Shown here piece by piece: positions 1 to 6,398 of a DNA stretch of 8,487 nucleotides (the first letter of the stretch is position 1; each line of letters begins with the position of its first letter). The notes beneath the pieces are model-generated. The model worked only from the letters and a program-made list of their open reading frames with translations. It was not told where the DNA came from and searched no databases. The DNA comes from JBMNKL01 sp050261495 (GTDB lineage: Bacteria > Bacillota > Clostridia > Acetivibrionales > DTU013), in contig JBLNDI010000144.1 of assembly GCA_050261495.1 (NCBI GenBank), positions 1 through 8,487 on the forward strand, given 5' to 3'. The position numbers and the translations under genes were made by a program.

Positions 1-27
1 TCCGGGAAATGTTCGTCAAAACGATCA

Positions 28-1986
28 TCAAAACGCTCCTCCGCCGCCCCGGCCGCCGCCTCCGCCGGAACTGCCGCCGCTGAAACCTCCTCCGCGGCCG
101 GAAGAGGAGGAAACCTTTGAATTGGCGACAGCCATAGCACGGCTGATGGAACTGTCGACAGAGTTTATGGTCCTGTCAAACGCATTTGCGAATGAAACGA
201 AATTGTGATAATGATAGCCGTGCATAAAAGTAAGGCGTGTGTTTTGCAAGTCTTCATCGCCGAATACCAGGGGCAGTTGCCTTATAACTTCCTTTGCCAC
301 GCCGAGCGAGACGGCGTAAACGAGGTAGTGTTCCCAGATCACGATGGACGGTATTTCAGCCTTCTCCAAGCGGCTGAAGTCCTTCAGAAAATTCCTGAAA
401 GCCTGCCACATGGCGTATTGCTCATTGCCGTACGATGTCCGCCTTTTTAATCTTATCGCGAAAATAAATAGTATGAAAGTCAAGCCCAGCAGCACGTATC
501 CCAAAGCGGTTTCAAACGCGGCCATAAGGTACAGTCCGGACACGAAGTACGCGGCAGCTGCAAGCAACCCAATAACCTGGCCTTTCTTGCTTGATTCGCT
601 AAAGAATTTATTTTTTTCAGCCTCAATTTTGGCGAGTTCGCACCACCTGTTATAATCATGCAAAAACTGGCGCGCGCTCGATGTGGTTTTTGCACATTCG
701 GAGATTTCATCCAGAAATACGCTGTTGCCGTCGCCTATTCTCCCGATGAACCAGTCGATCAGGAAAGTTTCGTGCTTTTTGAGAACCGCGGCCGGCGCAT
801 CCGGGTTTATGGACAACAAATAGTCCTCGATTTCCTTGTCTTTAAAAAGTCCTTTTTTTACATACGTTTCCGTTTTGAGAAGAAGTTGTCCCTTCCTGAC
901 AAGATCCAGCAGGGTTGCCGTAATGTCGCGCGTCGCTACATGTCCCATGGTCAGAAGAACGCTCATTTCCGCAGGCGTATATTCACCCGGCAGTTCCCTG
1001 TAGTACTTGCCCTGAAAGCTGTGTTTCAATTCCTTATCATACTTAATATAAATATATATAATAACGGCTAACCAGGAAAGCGCCAGCACTATCCCGATGG
1101 CATCGCCGTAACGCCTTATTGCGGCCCTTCTGGCTTCTTCCTTTCTCCGCTGTCTCTCTCTTTCTTCTTCTATCCTTTTATATTCCTCCACCTGCTTGCG
1201 GGCTCTTTCCCTTTCAGCATTGGCGTCTTCCGCCAGGCGCTTTTCGATTTCGAGGATGCCGGGAAGCGCGTCTGCGGCAACGATCCTGGAAGATTGCGGC
1301 ACAAGCCCGGTTGGGAATAACACCCGTGTTTCGACTGTTTGCCCCGGCGTAAGGTAATCTACGATGAACCTGACGTTCCTTGCGTCGATTATCTTTGATT
1401 CACCGGTAAGGGGTCCGTGCCCGAACACACGGATATCTTCTTCTTTTGCGCCTTCGGGAAGCCTTATGTTTATTTCGATGTTGCCGAGCGGAACGTCCCA
1501 CCCGGAATCGACCAGCTTTCTGTTGAATTCCGCTATATCGTTGTATTTAGTGACGACGTTCAGAAAGGTATATTTGAAAATGAACGTTTTAGTTTCGTTG
1601 CTCGATTTTTCATATACCTTGAATTGTGCGATTTCGTTCTCTCTTACAAGGTTGTACGTTCCGGGGTTTCCGTCGGCATCCAGGTCAGTAGTGGAATTCA
1701 CTTTGAATTCGGCAATGCCGCCGTCCTTTTCAACAAAAACCCGGATATTCTCCATGCCGTCCGTCAGTATATAGTCTGCATTGCGTAAAATGCCGTTAAA
1801 ACTGCCGTTGAACCTGTAGGTTATTTTTTCTTCCACATTTGCCGAACCGTCCGGGAGTATATCAACGTTGATTAAATAACCATCGATCGAATAACTCCTG
1901 TTTGCAGCATATACGGTTTGAAATGCCGCTAATATTGCCAGTAAAACGGCAACCGGCAAGATAACCGCCCATATCTTTTTTTTCAT
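28..1986 (-). CDS. DUF2207 domain-containing membrane protein with Gly-rich C-terminus
   Basis: A 652-residue protein of unknown biochemical function, matching the DUF2207 family of bacterial membrane proteins in layout. It starts with a signal peptide or N-terminal anchor (residues 1-28, with VYA before a likely cleavage site at 27/28). An extracytoplasmic beta-rich domain follows (about 30-235). Next come a highly charged Arg/Glu stretch (about 245-292, likely helical or coiled coil) and a membrane helix (about 295-315). A cytoplasmic segment beginning ELPGEYTPAEMSVLL (331-345) has a winged-helix look. Two more membrane helices lie at about 468-490 and 494-512. The conserved WEHYLVYAVSLGVAKEV block is at 551-567, and the protein ends in a Ser/Gly-rich tail (626-652), typical of the family. 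The ATG start is set by AGGAGGT at 1994-2000, seven bases upstream. Family members often sit next to lemA, but that neighbour would lie outside the window. The family call is confident; the role is unknown. Confidence 0.9.
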   Translation of the reverse strand: MKKKIWAVILPVAVLLAILAAFQTVYAANRSYSIDGYLINVDILPDGSANVEEKITYRFNGSFNGILRNADYILTDGMENIRVFVEKDGGIAEFKVNSTTDLDADGNPGTYNLVRENEIAQFKVYEKSSNETKTFIFKYTFLNVVTKYNDIAEFNRKLVDSGWDVPLGNIEINIRLPEGAKEEDIRVFGHGPLTGESKIIDARNVRFIVDYLTPGQTVETRVLFPTGLVPQSSRIVAADALPGILEIEKRLAEDANAERERARKQVEEYKRIEEERERQRRKEEARRAAIRRYGDAIGIVLALSWLAVIIYIYIKYDKELKHSFQGKYYRELPGEYTPAEMSVLLTMGHVATRDITATLLDLVRKGQLLLKTETYVKKGLFKDKEIEDYLLSINPDAPAAVLKKHETFLIDWFIGRIGDGNSVFLDEISECAKTTSSARQFLHDYNRWCELAKIEAEKNKFFSESSKKGQVIGLLAAAAYFVSGLYLMAAFETALGYVLLGLTFILFIFAIRLKRRTSYGNEQYAMWQAFRNFLKDFSRLEKAEIPSIVIWEHYLVYAVSLGVAKEVIRQLPLVFGDEDLQNTRLTFMHGYHYHNFVSFANAFDRTINSVDSSISRAMAVANSKVSSSSGRGGGFSGGSSGGGGGRGGGGAF

Positions 1987-1993
1987 CTGACGG

Positions 1994-2000
1994 ACCTCCT
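1994..2000 (-). promoter_or_regulatory. Ribosome binding site of the DUF2207 gene
   Basis: A perfect AGGAGGT on the minus strand lies seven bases before the ATG at 1986-1984 and fixes that start. Confidence 0.85.
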
Positions 2001-2016
2001 ATTGAGCCTGCAATTA

Positions 2017-2025
2017 ATTCTATCA
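2017..2025 (-). promoter_or_regulatory. Candidate extended -10 promoter of the DUF2207 gene
   Basis: Read on the minus strand, TGATAGAAT gives an extended -10 (TG, one base, then TAGAAT) about 30 bp before the start codon. No good -35 hexamer lies 16-18 bp further up, where the sequence is AT-rich. This is a plausible sigma-A promoter judged by eye only. Confidence 0.35.
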
Positions 2026-2110
2026 CAATATACTTGATATATATTGGTTTTGTTTAAATATTTTTGATTTCCGCAAGGCGCTCCACATTGCTGATAACAT
2101 ATCCCGCCCG

Positions 2111-2143
2111 GGTGGCAGCAGAAAATTGCCGCCATATTTTTTT
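2111..2143 (+). terminator. Plus-strand terminator-like hairpin upstream of the TSUP pair
   Basis: GGTGGCA (2111-2117) can pair with TGCCGCC (2127-2133), giving seven pairs including one G-U, around a nine-base loop. A near-continuous T run follows (2135-2143, seven T in a row at 2137-2143). The form is that of an intrinsic terminator for plus-strand transcription. No plus-strand gene lies upstream, because the left neighbour is on the minus strand. It would therefore stop either a short leader transcript of the TSUP genes or a small RNA. Read in the other direction there is no T run. Confidence 0.5.
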
Positions 2144-2203
2144 ATTCCTGTATATTTGCGGATGGTATATGGGCAATAATGATAATATGGACAAAACCTG
2201 ATC

Positions 2204-2674
2204 ATGCAAAGCCGGTTTGCCCGGAGTGCGGGAAACGGAAAATCAGACGATGAAAAGGAGAAACTGATTATAAAAAGAAGAAAGAAGAAACAGCAAGAAA
2301 AGGGAAGAAACCGCGGGAAATTGTATAAATACCTGAAATATGCCGTAATCGGCGTAACAACGGGTATGGCAAACGGGCTTTTCGGCTCCGGGGGAGGTAC
2401 GATAGCGGTACCTGCCATGGTACACCTGCTCGGCGCGGACGAGCACAAGGCGCATGCGACCGCGATATCGGTGATATTGCCGTTGACGATTGTAAGTTCG
2501 GTTTTCTATATATCAAGAGGCTATACGGATTGGGGGCTGACATTAAAAGTGACACTTGGCGGGCTTGCCGGGGGATACCTGGGAGCGAGGCTTCTCAATA
2601 TCTGCCCGGAAAAGATTCTTAGAAAGATATTTGCCGTATTCATGGCAGCCGCGGGCATCAGGATGATTTTGTGA
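2204..2674 (+). CDS. TauE/SafE (TSUP) family half-transporter, N-terminal half type
   Basis: A membrane protein of the TauE/SafE (TSUP, formerly DUF81) family, whose members move sulfite, sulfonates or other small anions across the cytoplasmic membrane. Full-length members are about 250 residues with two repeated halves; this one holds a single half. Four membrane segments are visible at about 46-75, 86-104, 113-133 and 140-156. The first carries the family glycine motif GLFGSGGG (58-65) with a following VPAM, and HKAHATAIS (81-89) leads into the second. The first 45 residues are rich in Lys/Arg and fit a cytoplasmic N-terminus. The start is uncertain: the ATG at 2204 has no Shine-Dalgarno sequence. 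AAAAGGAG (2253-2260) sits just before in-frame CTG/ATT codons (2264, 2267), and an in-frame TTG at 2321 would give the usual length of homologs. The partner gene follows after 25 bp. The substrate cannot be told from sequence. Confidence 0.85.
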   Translation: MQSRFARSAGNGKSDDEKEKLIIKRRKKKQQEKGRNRGKLYKYLKYAVIGVTTGMANGLFGSGGGTIAVPAMVHLLGADEHKAHATAISVILPLTIVSSVFYISRGYTDWGLTLKVTLGGLAGGYLGARLLNICPEKILRKIFAVFMAAAGIRMIL

Positions 2675-2699
2675 ATAATGGCTGAAAGGTTGGTTTTGC

Positions 2700-3113
2700 T
2701 TGCTTGATGGGAATACCGTATTATTATTTGTCATAGGACTTGCGGCGGGAATTGCCGGCGGCATGGGAATGGGCGGCGGCGCAGTGCTGATACCTGCCCT
2801 TGTTCTTGTTGTAAACCCGGAGCAGCATATCGCGCAGAGTGTCAATCTCCTTTTTTTCATTCCCACTGCTGTTATCGCGCTGGTTATTCATACTAAGAAC
2901 AAGCAAATAGATTTAAAAATGGCCGTTCCGATAATAATAGCCGGCCTGGCAGGAGCTTTTGCGGGTTCTTCGCTTGCCGCCTGGCTCGCAGCCGGTACTC
3001 TTAAAAAGTGTTTTGGCTTTTTCCTTATCGCGTTAAGCGTATGCGAGATGTTCAGGAAGGGGAAAGAGAAAGGGACAGGGGCTGGAACAGGACAGGGGCG
3101 GGGAAAGAGATAA
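2700..3113 (+). CDS. TauE/SafE (TSUP) family half-transporter, C-terminal half type
   Basis: The second half-size TSUP protein (137 residues) has the same plan as its upstream neighbour. A first membrane helix carries GGMGMGGGAVLIPAL (20-34). The block HIAQSVNLLFFIPTAVIAL (43-61) aligns with the HKAHATAISVILPLTIVSS block of the first gene, and two more helices lie at about 74-97 and 101-117. It starts with TTG at 2700, preceded by AAAGG (2685-2689) ten bases upstream. The 25-bp gap to the first TSUP gene suggests one operon. By inference the two proteins assemble into one eight-helix transporter, as the two halves of a normal TSUP protein do; adjacent half-size pairs occur in Clostridia. The last 18 or so residues (from about 120) are low-complexity Gly/Lys/Arg/Thr, encoded by the start of a GACAGG repeat tract, and are probably not part of the fold. 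Confidence 0.85.
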   Translation: MLDGNTVLLFVIGLAAGIAGGMGMGGGAVLIPALVLVVNPEQHIAQSVNLLFFIPTAVIALVIHTKNKQIDLKMAVPIIIAGLAGAFAGSSLAAWLAAGTLKKCFGFFLIALSVCEMFRKGKEKGTGAGTGQGRGKR

Positions 3114-3187
3114 GGACAGGTGCAGCGACAGTAAAAAAAGGAAGGAGGTAATGACAGGGCTGGGACAGTGAAAAGAACTGGGACAGG
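3072..3187 (+). repeat. Irregular GACAG(G) repeat tract
   Basis: The word GACAG occurs seven times at 3074, 3091, 3115, 3127, 3153, 3164 and 3182, five of them as GACAGG, plus a GAACAG at 3085. Spacing is irregular (11-26 bp). The tract is purine-rich and poor in T. It begins inside the 3' end of the second TSUP gene, passes its stop codon (3111-3113) and fills most of the spacer up to the rsfS promoter. It has no inverted partner nearby and is not CRISPR-like, because both spacing and repeat length are too variable. Confidence 0.6.
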
Positions 3188-3266
3188 CCTTAAGAAAACG
3201 GGATGAAAAGTTAACCAAAATTTATCGGCGAGCTATAAAATCAACTAGCACAGCAGGTTGAATTAA

Positions 3267-3275
3267 TGGTATAAT
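3267..3275 (+). promoter_or_regulatory. Extended -10 promoter for rsfS-leuS
   Basis: TGGTATAAT is a perfect TATAAT (3270-3275) with the TG extension. It lies about 35 bp before the rsfS start and 22 bp before its ribosome binding site. No convincing -35 hexamer is visible, which the TG extension can offset. This suggests rsfS-leuS has its own promoter in addition to any read-through from the TSUP pair, after which I see no terminator. Confidence 0.6.
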
Positions 3276-3296
3276 TATTAATCAATCCATAACCAT

Positions 3297-3304
3297 AAAG
3301 GAGG
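3297..3304 (+). promoter_or_regulatory. Ribosome binding site of rsfS
   Basis: AAAGGAGG lies six bases before a TTG codon at 3311 and is the reason for choosing this non-ATG start. No ATG lies nearby in frame. Confidence 0.85.
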
Positions 3305-3310
3305 ATATTT

Positions 3311-3664
3311 TTGGGGATAAGCAAAATCGCGGAAAAGGCGCATGGAATCCTGGAAGGCAAGAAAGCCAAGGATATTGAGATTATTGACATATCGGAGGTT
3401 TCCATACTGGCGGATTATTTTATTATTTGCAGCGGCACGTCCAACACCCACATAAGGACTCTTGCGGATGAACTGGAAATTCAAATGGGTGAGGCCGGCT
3501 ACAACCTGATACACAAGGAAGGCTACGAAAGCGCAAGATGGATATTGCTGGACTTTGGGGAACTGGTCATACACATATTCCACGAAGAGGACAGGCGTTT
3601 TTACAACCTGGAGAGATTATGGGCGGACGGGAAGTTCCTGACGCCGAAAGATGTGGAAATGTAG
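3311..3664 (+). CDS. rsfS: Ribosome silencing factor RsfS (Iojap/YbeB family)
   Basis: RsfS binds ribosomal protein uL14 on the large subunit and blocks joining of the subunits, lowering translation when nutrients are short. The 117-residue length is normal for the family. Recognisable blocks are DIEIIDISEVS (21-31), ADYFIICSGTSNTHI (34-48), GYESARWILLDFGELVIHIF (71-90) and RFYNLERLWADGK (96-108), which together span the whole Iojap domain. Translation starts at a TTG with a near-ideal Shine-Dalgarno sequence. The gene is followed by leuS after 102 bp with no terminator, so the two are probably co-transcribed. In many Bacillota rsfS follows nadD and yqeK; here the visible upstream neighbours are the TSUP genes instead. 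Confidence 0.96.
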   Translation: MGISKIAEKAHGILEGKKAKDIEIIDISEVSILADYFIICSGTSNTHIRTLADELEIQMGEAGYNLIHKEGYESARWILLDFGELVIHIFHEEDRRFYNLERLWADGKFLTPKDVEM

Positions 3665-3665
3665 G

Positions 3666-3750
3666 GCAAGTCAATGCAAGACCGGGGCAAGAAAAGAAAG
3701 CGACGAAAGTGAAATAAATAAAGCAAACAAAACAAGTAAAGCAAAGCAAG
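3666..3750 (+). repeat. GCAAG-rich, T-poor spacer between rsfS and leuS
   Basis: GCAAG occurs at 3666, 3676, 3687 and 3746. Related AAGCAAA words occur at 3721 and 3739, and ACAAG near 3732. The spacer is A- and G-rich with few T and no evident hairpin, so it would be an unstructured leader for leuS. No T-box element or terminator is visible in it. Confidence 0.45.
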
Positions 3751-3757
3751 AAGGGAG
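3751..3757 (+). promoter_or_regulatory. Ribosome binding site of leuS
   Basis: AAGGGAG lies nine bases before the TTG at 3767 and supports that start, which also gives the expected N-terminus for LeuRS (MAYSIEVDRKWQ). Confidence 0.75.
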
Positions 3758-3766
3758 CGTTCGTAC

Positions 3767-6232
3767 TTGGCTTATTCAATAGAAGTAGACAGGAAATGGC
3801 AGAAAAAATGGGAAGAAACCGGCTTGTACAGGTTTGACCGGGACAATATCGACAAGAAGCTGTACTGCCTGGAGATGTTTTCATACCCGTCCGGCGCAAA
3901 GCTTCACGTCGGGCATTGGTACAATTTCGGACTGACAGACAGCTGGGCAAGGCTGAAGAGATTGCAGGGCTATAATGTGTTCCACCCGATGGGTTTTGAT
4001 GCTTTCGGTCTGCCTGCCGAGAACTATGCGATCGACACTGGTATACATCCGAAGGACTCTACATATAGAAACATCAGGACAATGGAAGAGCAGCTGAAGA
4101 GGATGGGCGCGACATATGACTGGGATTACGAGGTGATTACCAGCGACCCCGAGTATTACAAGTGGACGCAATGGATATTTCTCAAGCTTTTTGAGCATGG
4201 GCTGGCTTACAGGAAGAAGGCTCCCGTCAACTGGTGCCCCAGCTGCAAGACCGTGCTGGCCAACGAACAGGTCGTGGACGGCGCCTGTGAAAGGTGCAAA
4301 AACGAGGTTACAAAGAAAGACCTTACGCAGTGGTTTTTCAAAATAACGGACTATGCGCAGGAACTGCTGGACTGCCTGCCCGGACTTGACTGGCCCGAGA
4401 AGACGAAGAAGATACAGCAAAACTGGATAGGAAGGTCCGAGGGAGCGGAGATAGTTTTTGAGGGCGCCGACGGAAGCTTCAGCTTCAAGGTTTTCACCAC
4501 GCGCGCCGATACGCTTTACGGAGTGACGTATGTTGTCCTGGCGCCGGAAAACGAGTTGGTGGACAGGATAACCACGGCCGAATGCAAGGCTGCCGTGGAG
4601 GAATACAAGGAATTTGCCAGGAAGCAGACCGAGATAGAGCGTCTTTCCACTGTCCGTGAAAAAACCGGGGTATTTACCGGGGCTTATGCCATAAACCCCG
4701 TTAACGGTGAAAAAGTGCCCATATGGATTGCGGATTATGTGCTGGCCAGTTATGGAACGGGATGCGTCATGGCTGTTCCGGCGCATGATGAAAGGGATTA
4801 TCAGTTCGCGGAGAAATACGGCCTGCCCATAAGGCGTGTAATAAAAGGTCTTGACGGCGTGGATGACACGCTTCCCTTCGTGGAAGACGGAATCCTCGTG
4901 AATAGCGCCGAGTTCTCGGGGACAGGATCCGAGGAAGCAAGGAAGCTGATTGTAGATAAGCTGAAGCAGGAAGGCAAAGGAGAATTCAAGGTAAATTACC
5001 GGCTCAGGGACTGGCTGGTATCGAGACAGCGTTACTGGGGAGCCCCTATTCCCATCGTCTATTGTGACAACTGCGGGATTGTGCCGGTACCTGAAAAGGA
5101 TTTGCCCGTGCAGCTGCCTTATAATGTCGAATTCAAGCCGGACGGCAAGTCCCCGCTTGCGAAGTGCGAAGAGTTTATAAAAACGACATGCCCGAAATGC
5201 GGCAAACCGGCAAAAAGGGATCCCGATACGCTGGATACGTTCGTCTGCTCGTCGTGGTATTACCTCAGGTATCCCGACAATAAAAATTCGGAAGAAGCTT
5301 TTAACACGGAATGGATCGATAAATTGCTGCCCGTGGACAAGTATGTCGGGGGCGCCGAGCATGCCGCGATGCATCTGCTCTATGCCAGGTTTATCACGAA
5401 GGCTTTGCGGGATATGGGCTACCTGCACTTTGACGAGCCGTTCCTTTCGCTTGTCCACCAGGGAACGATTCTCGGGCCCGACGGGTACAGGATGAGCAAG
5501 TCCAGGGGCAACACGATTTCACCGGACGACTATATAAATGAAAACGGCTCGGACGTATTCAGGATGTATCTCGCGTTCGGTTTTGCCTACACGGAAGGCG
5601 GACCGTGGAGCGATGAAGGATTAAGAGCCATTTCAAGGTTTGTCGGAAGAGTGGAGAGGCTTGTCGAGGGCGCCGCCGAGTTGGCGAAAGCCGCCGGTAC
5701 CGGAGACGCCGGCCGGGAATCCTCGAAACCGTACGGAAGTGCCGAGAAAGAGCTCAATTATGTAAGAAACATGGCTATCAAATCTGTCGGGGAGGATGCC
5801 GACCGTTTCCAGTTCAACACTTCGATAGCCAGGTTGATGGAATTAGTGAATGCGCTTTATAAATACGAAGCCATTGATGAAAAAAATATGGATCTGTACC
5901 TGGGCTGCATTAACGATCTGCTGATAATGCTGTCGCCTTTTGCCCCTCACCTGGCGGAAGAGCTCTGGGAGAAAATGGGGAAACCTTATTCCATCTTCAA
6001 CACCGCATGGCCTGCGTGGGATGAAAAGGCGCTGGTAAGGGAAGAGGTTGAAATTGCGATACAACTGAACGGCAAGATAAAAGAGCGGATCATGGTGCCT
6101 TCCGGGCTTGACGCTAAGCAGACTGAAGAAGCGGCAATGAACGATGAGAAAGTGAAAGCCATCCTGGAAGGAATGAACGTGGTAAAGGTCATCGCAATAC
6201 CGGGAAGGCTGGTCAACATAGTAGTGAAATAA
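3767..6232 (+). CDS. leuS: Leucyl-tRNA synthetase (LeuRS, bacterial type)
   Basis: LeuRS activates leucine with ATP and loads it onto tRNA-Leu in the cytoplasm. At 821 residues it is full length for a bacterial class I LeuRS. The HIGH signature is HVGH (47-50). A zinc-binding knuckle CPSC/CERC lies at 157-160 and 174-177. The CP1 editing domain shows TTRADTLYG (244-252) and AVPAHDERDYQFA (336-348), with Asp341 at the place of the universal editing aspartate. RLRDWLVSRQRYWGAPIP (412-429) returns to the catalytic core, and a second Cys cluster is at 433-436 and 475-478. The KMSKS loop reads RMSKS (575-579), with Arg for the first Lys. The tRNA-binding helical domain and C-terminal domain follow to residue 821. 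The TTG start has a good ribosome binding site. It is probably the second gene of an rsfS-leuS operon ending at the hairpin near 6343. Confidence 0.98.
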   Translation: MAYSIEVDRKWQKKWEETGLYRFDRDNIDKKLYCLEMFSYPSGAKLHVGHWYNFGLTDSWARLKRLQGYNVFHPMGFDAFGLPAENYAIDTGIHPKDSTYRNIRTMEEQLKRMGATYDWDYEVITSDPEYYKWTQWIFLKLFEHGLAYRKKAPVNWCPSCKTVLANEQVVDGACERCKNEVTKKDLTQWFFKITDYAQELLDCLPGLDWPEKTKKIQQNWIGRSEGAEIVFEGADGSFSFKVFTTRADTLYGVTYVVLAPENELVDRITTAECKAAVEEYKEFARKQTEIERLSTVREKTGVFTGAYAINPVNGEKVPIWIADYVLASYGTGCVMAVPAHDERDYQFAEKYGLPIRRVIKGLDGVDDTLPFVEDGILVNSAEFSGTGSEEARKLIVDKLKQEGKGEFKVNYRLRDWLVSRQRYWGAPIPIVYCDNCGIVPVPEKDLPVQLPYNVEFKPDGKSPLAKCEEFIKTTCPKCGKPAKRDPDTLDTFVCSSWYYLRYPDNKNSEEAFNTEWIDKLLPVDKYVGGAEHAAMHLLYARFITKALRDMGYLHFDEPFLSLVHQGTILGPDGYRMSKSRGNTISPDDYINENGSDVFRMYLAFGFAYTEGGPWSDEGLRAISRFVGRVERLVEGAAELAKAAGTGDAGRESSKPYGSAEKELNYVRNMAIKSVGEDADRFQFNTSIARLMELVNALYKYEAIDEKNMDLYLGCINDLLIMLSPFAPHLAEELWEKMGKPYSIFNTAWPAWDEKALVREEVEIAIQLNGKIKERIMVPSGLDAKQTEEAAMNDEKVKAILEGMNVVKVIAIPGRLVNIVVK

Positions 6233-6259
6233 GCTGCCGACACAGCAGGAAACAAGCTA

Positions 6260-6287
6260 TAAGCATAAAGAATTAAGCATTAAGCAC
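6260..6287 (+). repeat. TAAGCAN short repeats downstream of leuS
   Basis: TAAGCAT occurs at 6260 and 6274, followed directly by TAAGCAC at 6281, so the last two form a seven-base tandem pair. This lies in the 110-bp stretch between the leuS stop and the terminator hairpin. No gene is visible there. Confidence 0.4.
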
Positions 6288-6342
6288 AATCCGGTATATC
6301 CTTTACTTAATGATAAACCGAAGGCCAACATGGCAATAAATT

Positions 6343-6375
6343 AAGGCAAGGCGGGAAATCCACCTTGCCTTTTTT
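6343..6375 (+). terminator. Intrinsic terminator of leuS, possibly bidirectional
   Basis: AAGGCAAGG (6343-6351) pairs perfectly with CCTTGCCTT (6363-6371) around an 11-base loop and is followed by a T run (6370-6375). It ends plus-strand transcription from rsfS-leuS. On the minus strand the same stem is followed by TTAATTTATT, a weaker T-rich tail, so it may also end the converging acyl-CoA ligase transcript, whose stop codon is 23 bp beyond the T run. Confidence 0.85.
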
Positions 6376-6398
6376 GGGTTCGTTTTGCTTAGCCTGTC

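Noticed and set aside
28..110. Gly-rich C-terminus of the DUF2207 protein as a frameshifted or aberrant tail
   Set aside because: A Ser/Gly-rich ending is normal for DUF2207 proteins, so it is not a sign of damage.
658..1788. Several plus-strand frames of 77-137 codons
   Set aside because: All are antisense to the DUF2207 gene, which has a signal peptide, membrane helices and a strong ribosome binding site; none of them has such support.
3072..3187. CRISPR-like array
   Set aside because: The repeated word is only five or six bases and spacing varies from 11 to 26 bp, unlike the 23-40 bp repeats and even spacers of a CRISPR array.
3114..3766. Leucine T-box riboswitch upstream of rsfS or leuS
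   Set aside because: I looked for the conserved T-box sequence and its terminator hairpin in both spacers and saw neither. The leuS leader is unstructured and purine-rich.
3881..5458. Long open frame (525 codons) on the minus strand
   Set aside because: It lies wholly antisense to leuS, whose motifs are intact. The predicted protein has no recognisable domain and looks like a frame shadow of a biased codon pattern.
5489..5503. RMSKS instead of KMSKS in LeuRS as a possible catalytic defect
   Set aside because: The two later lysine/serine positions that act in catalysis are kept, Arg for the first Lys is conservative, and the rest of the enzyme is intact.
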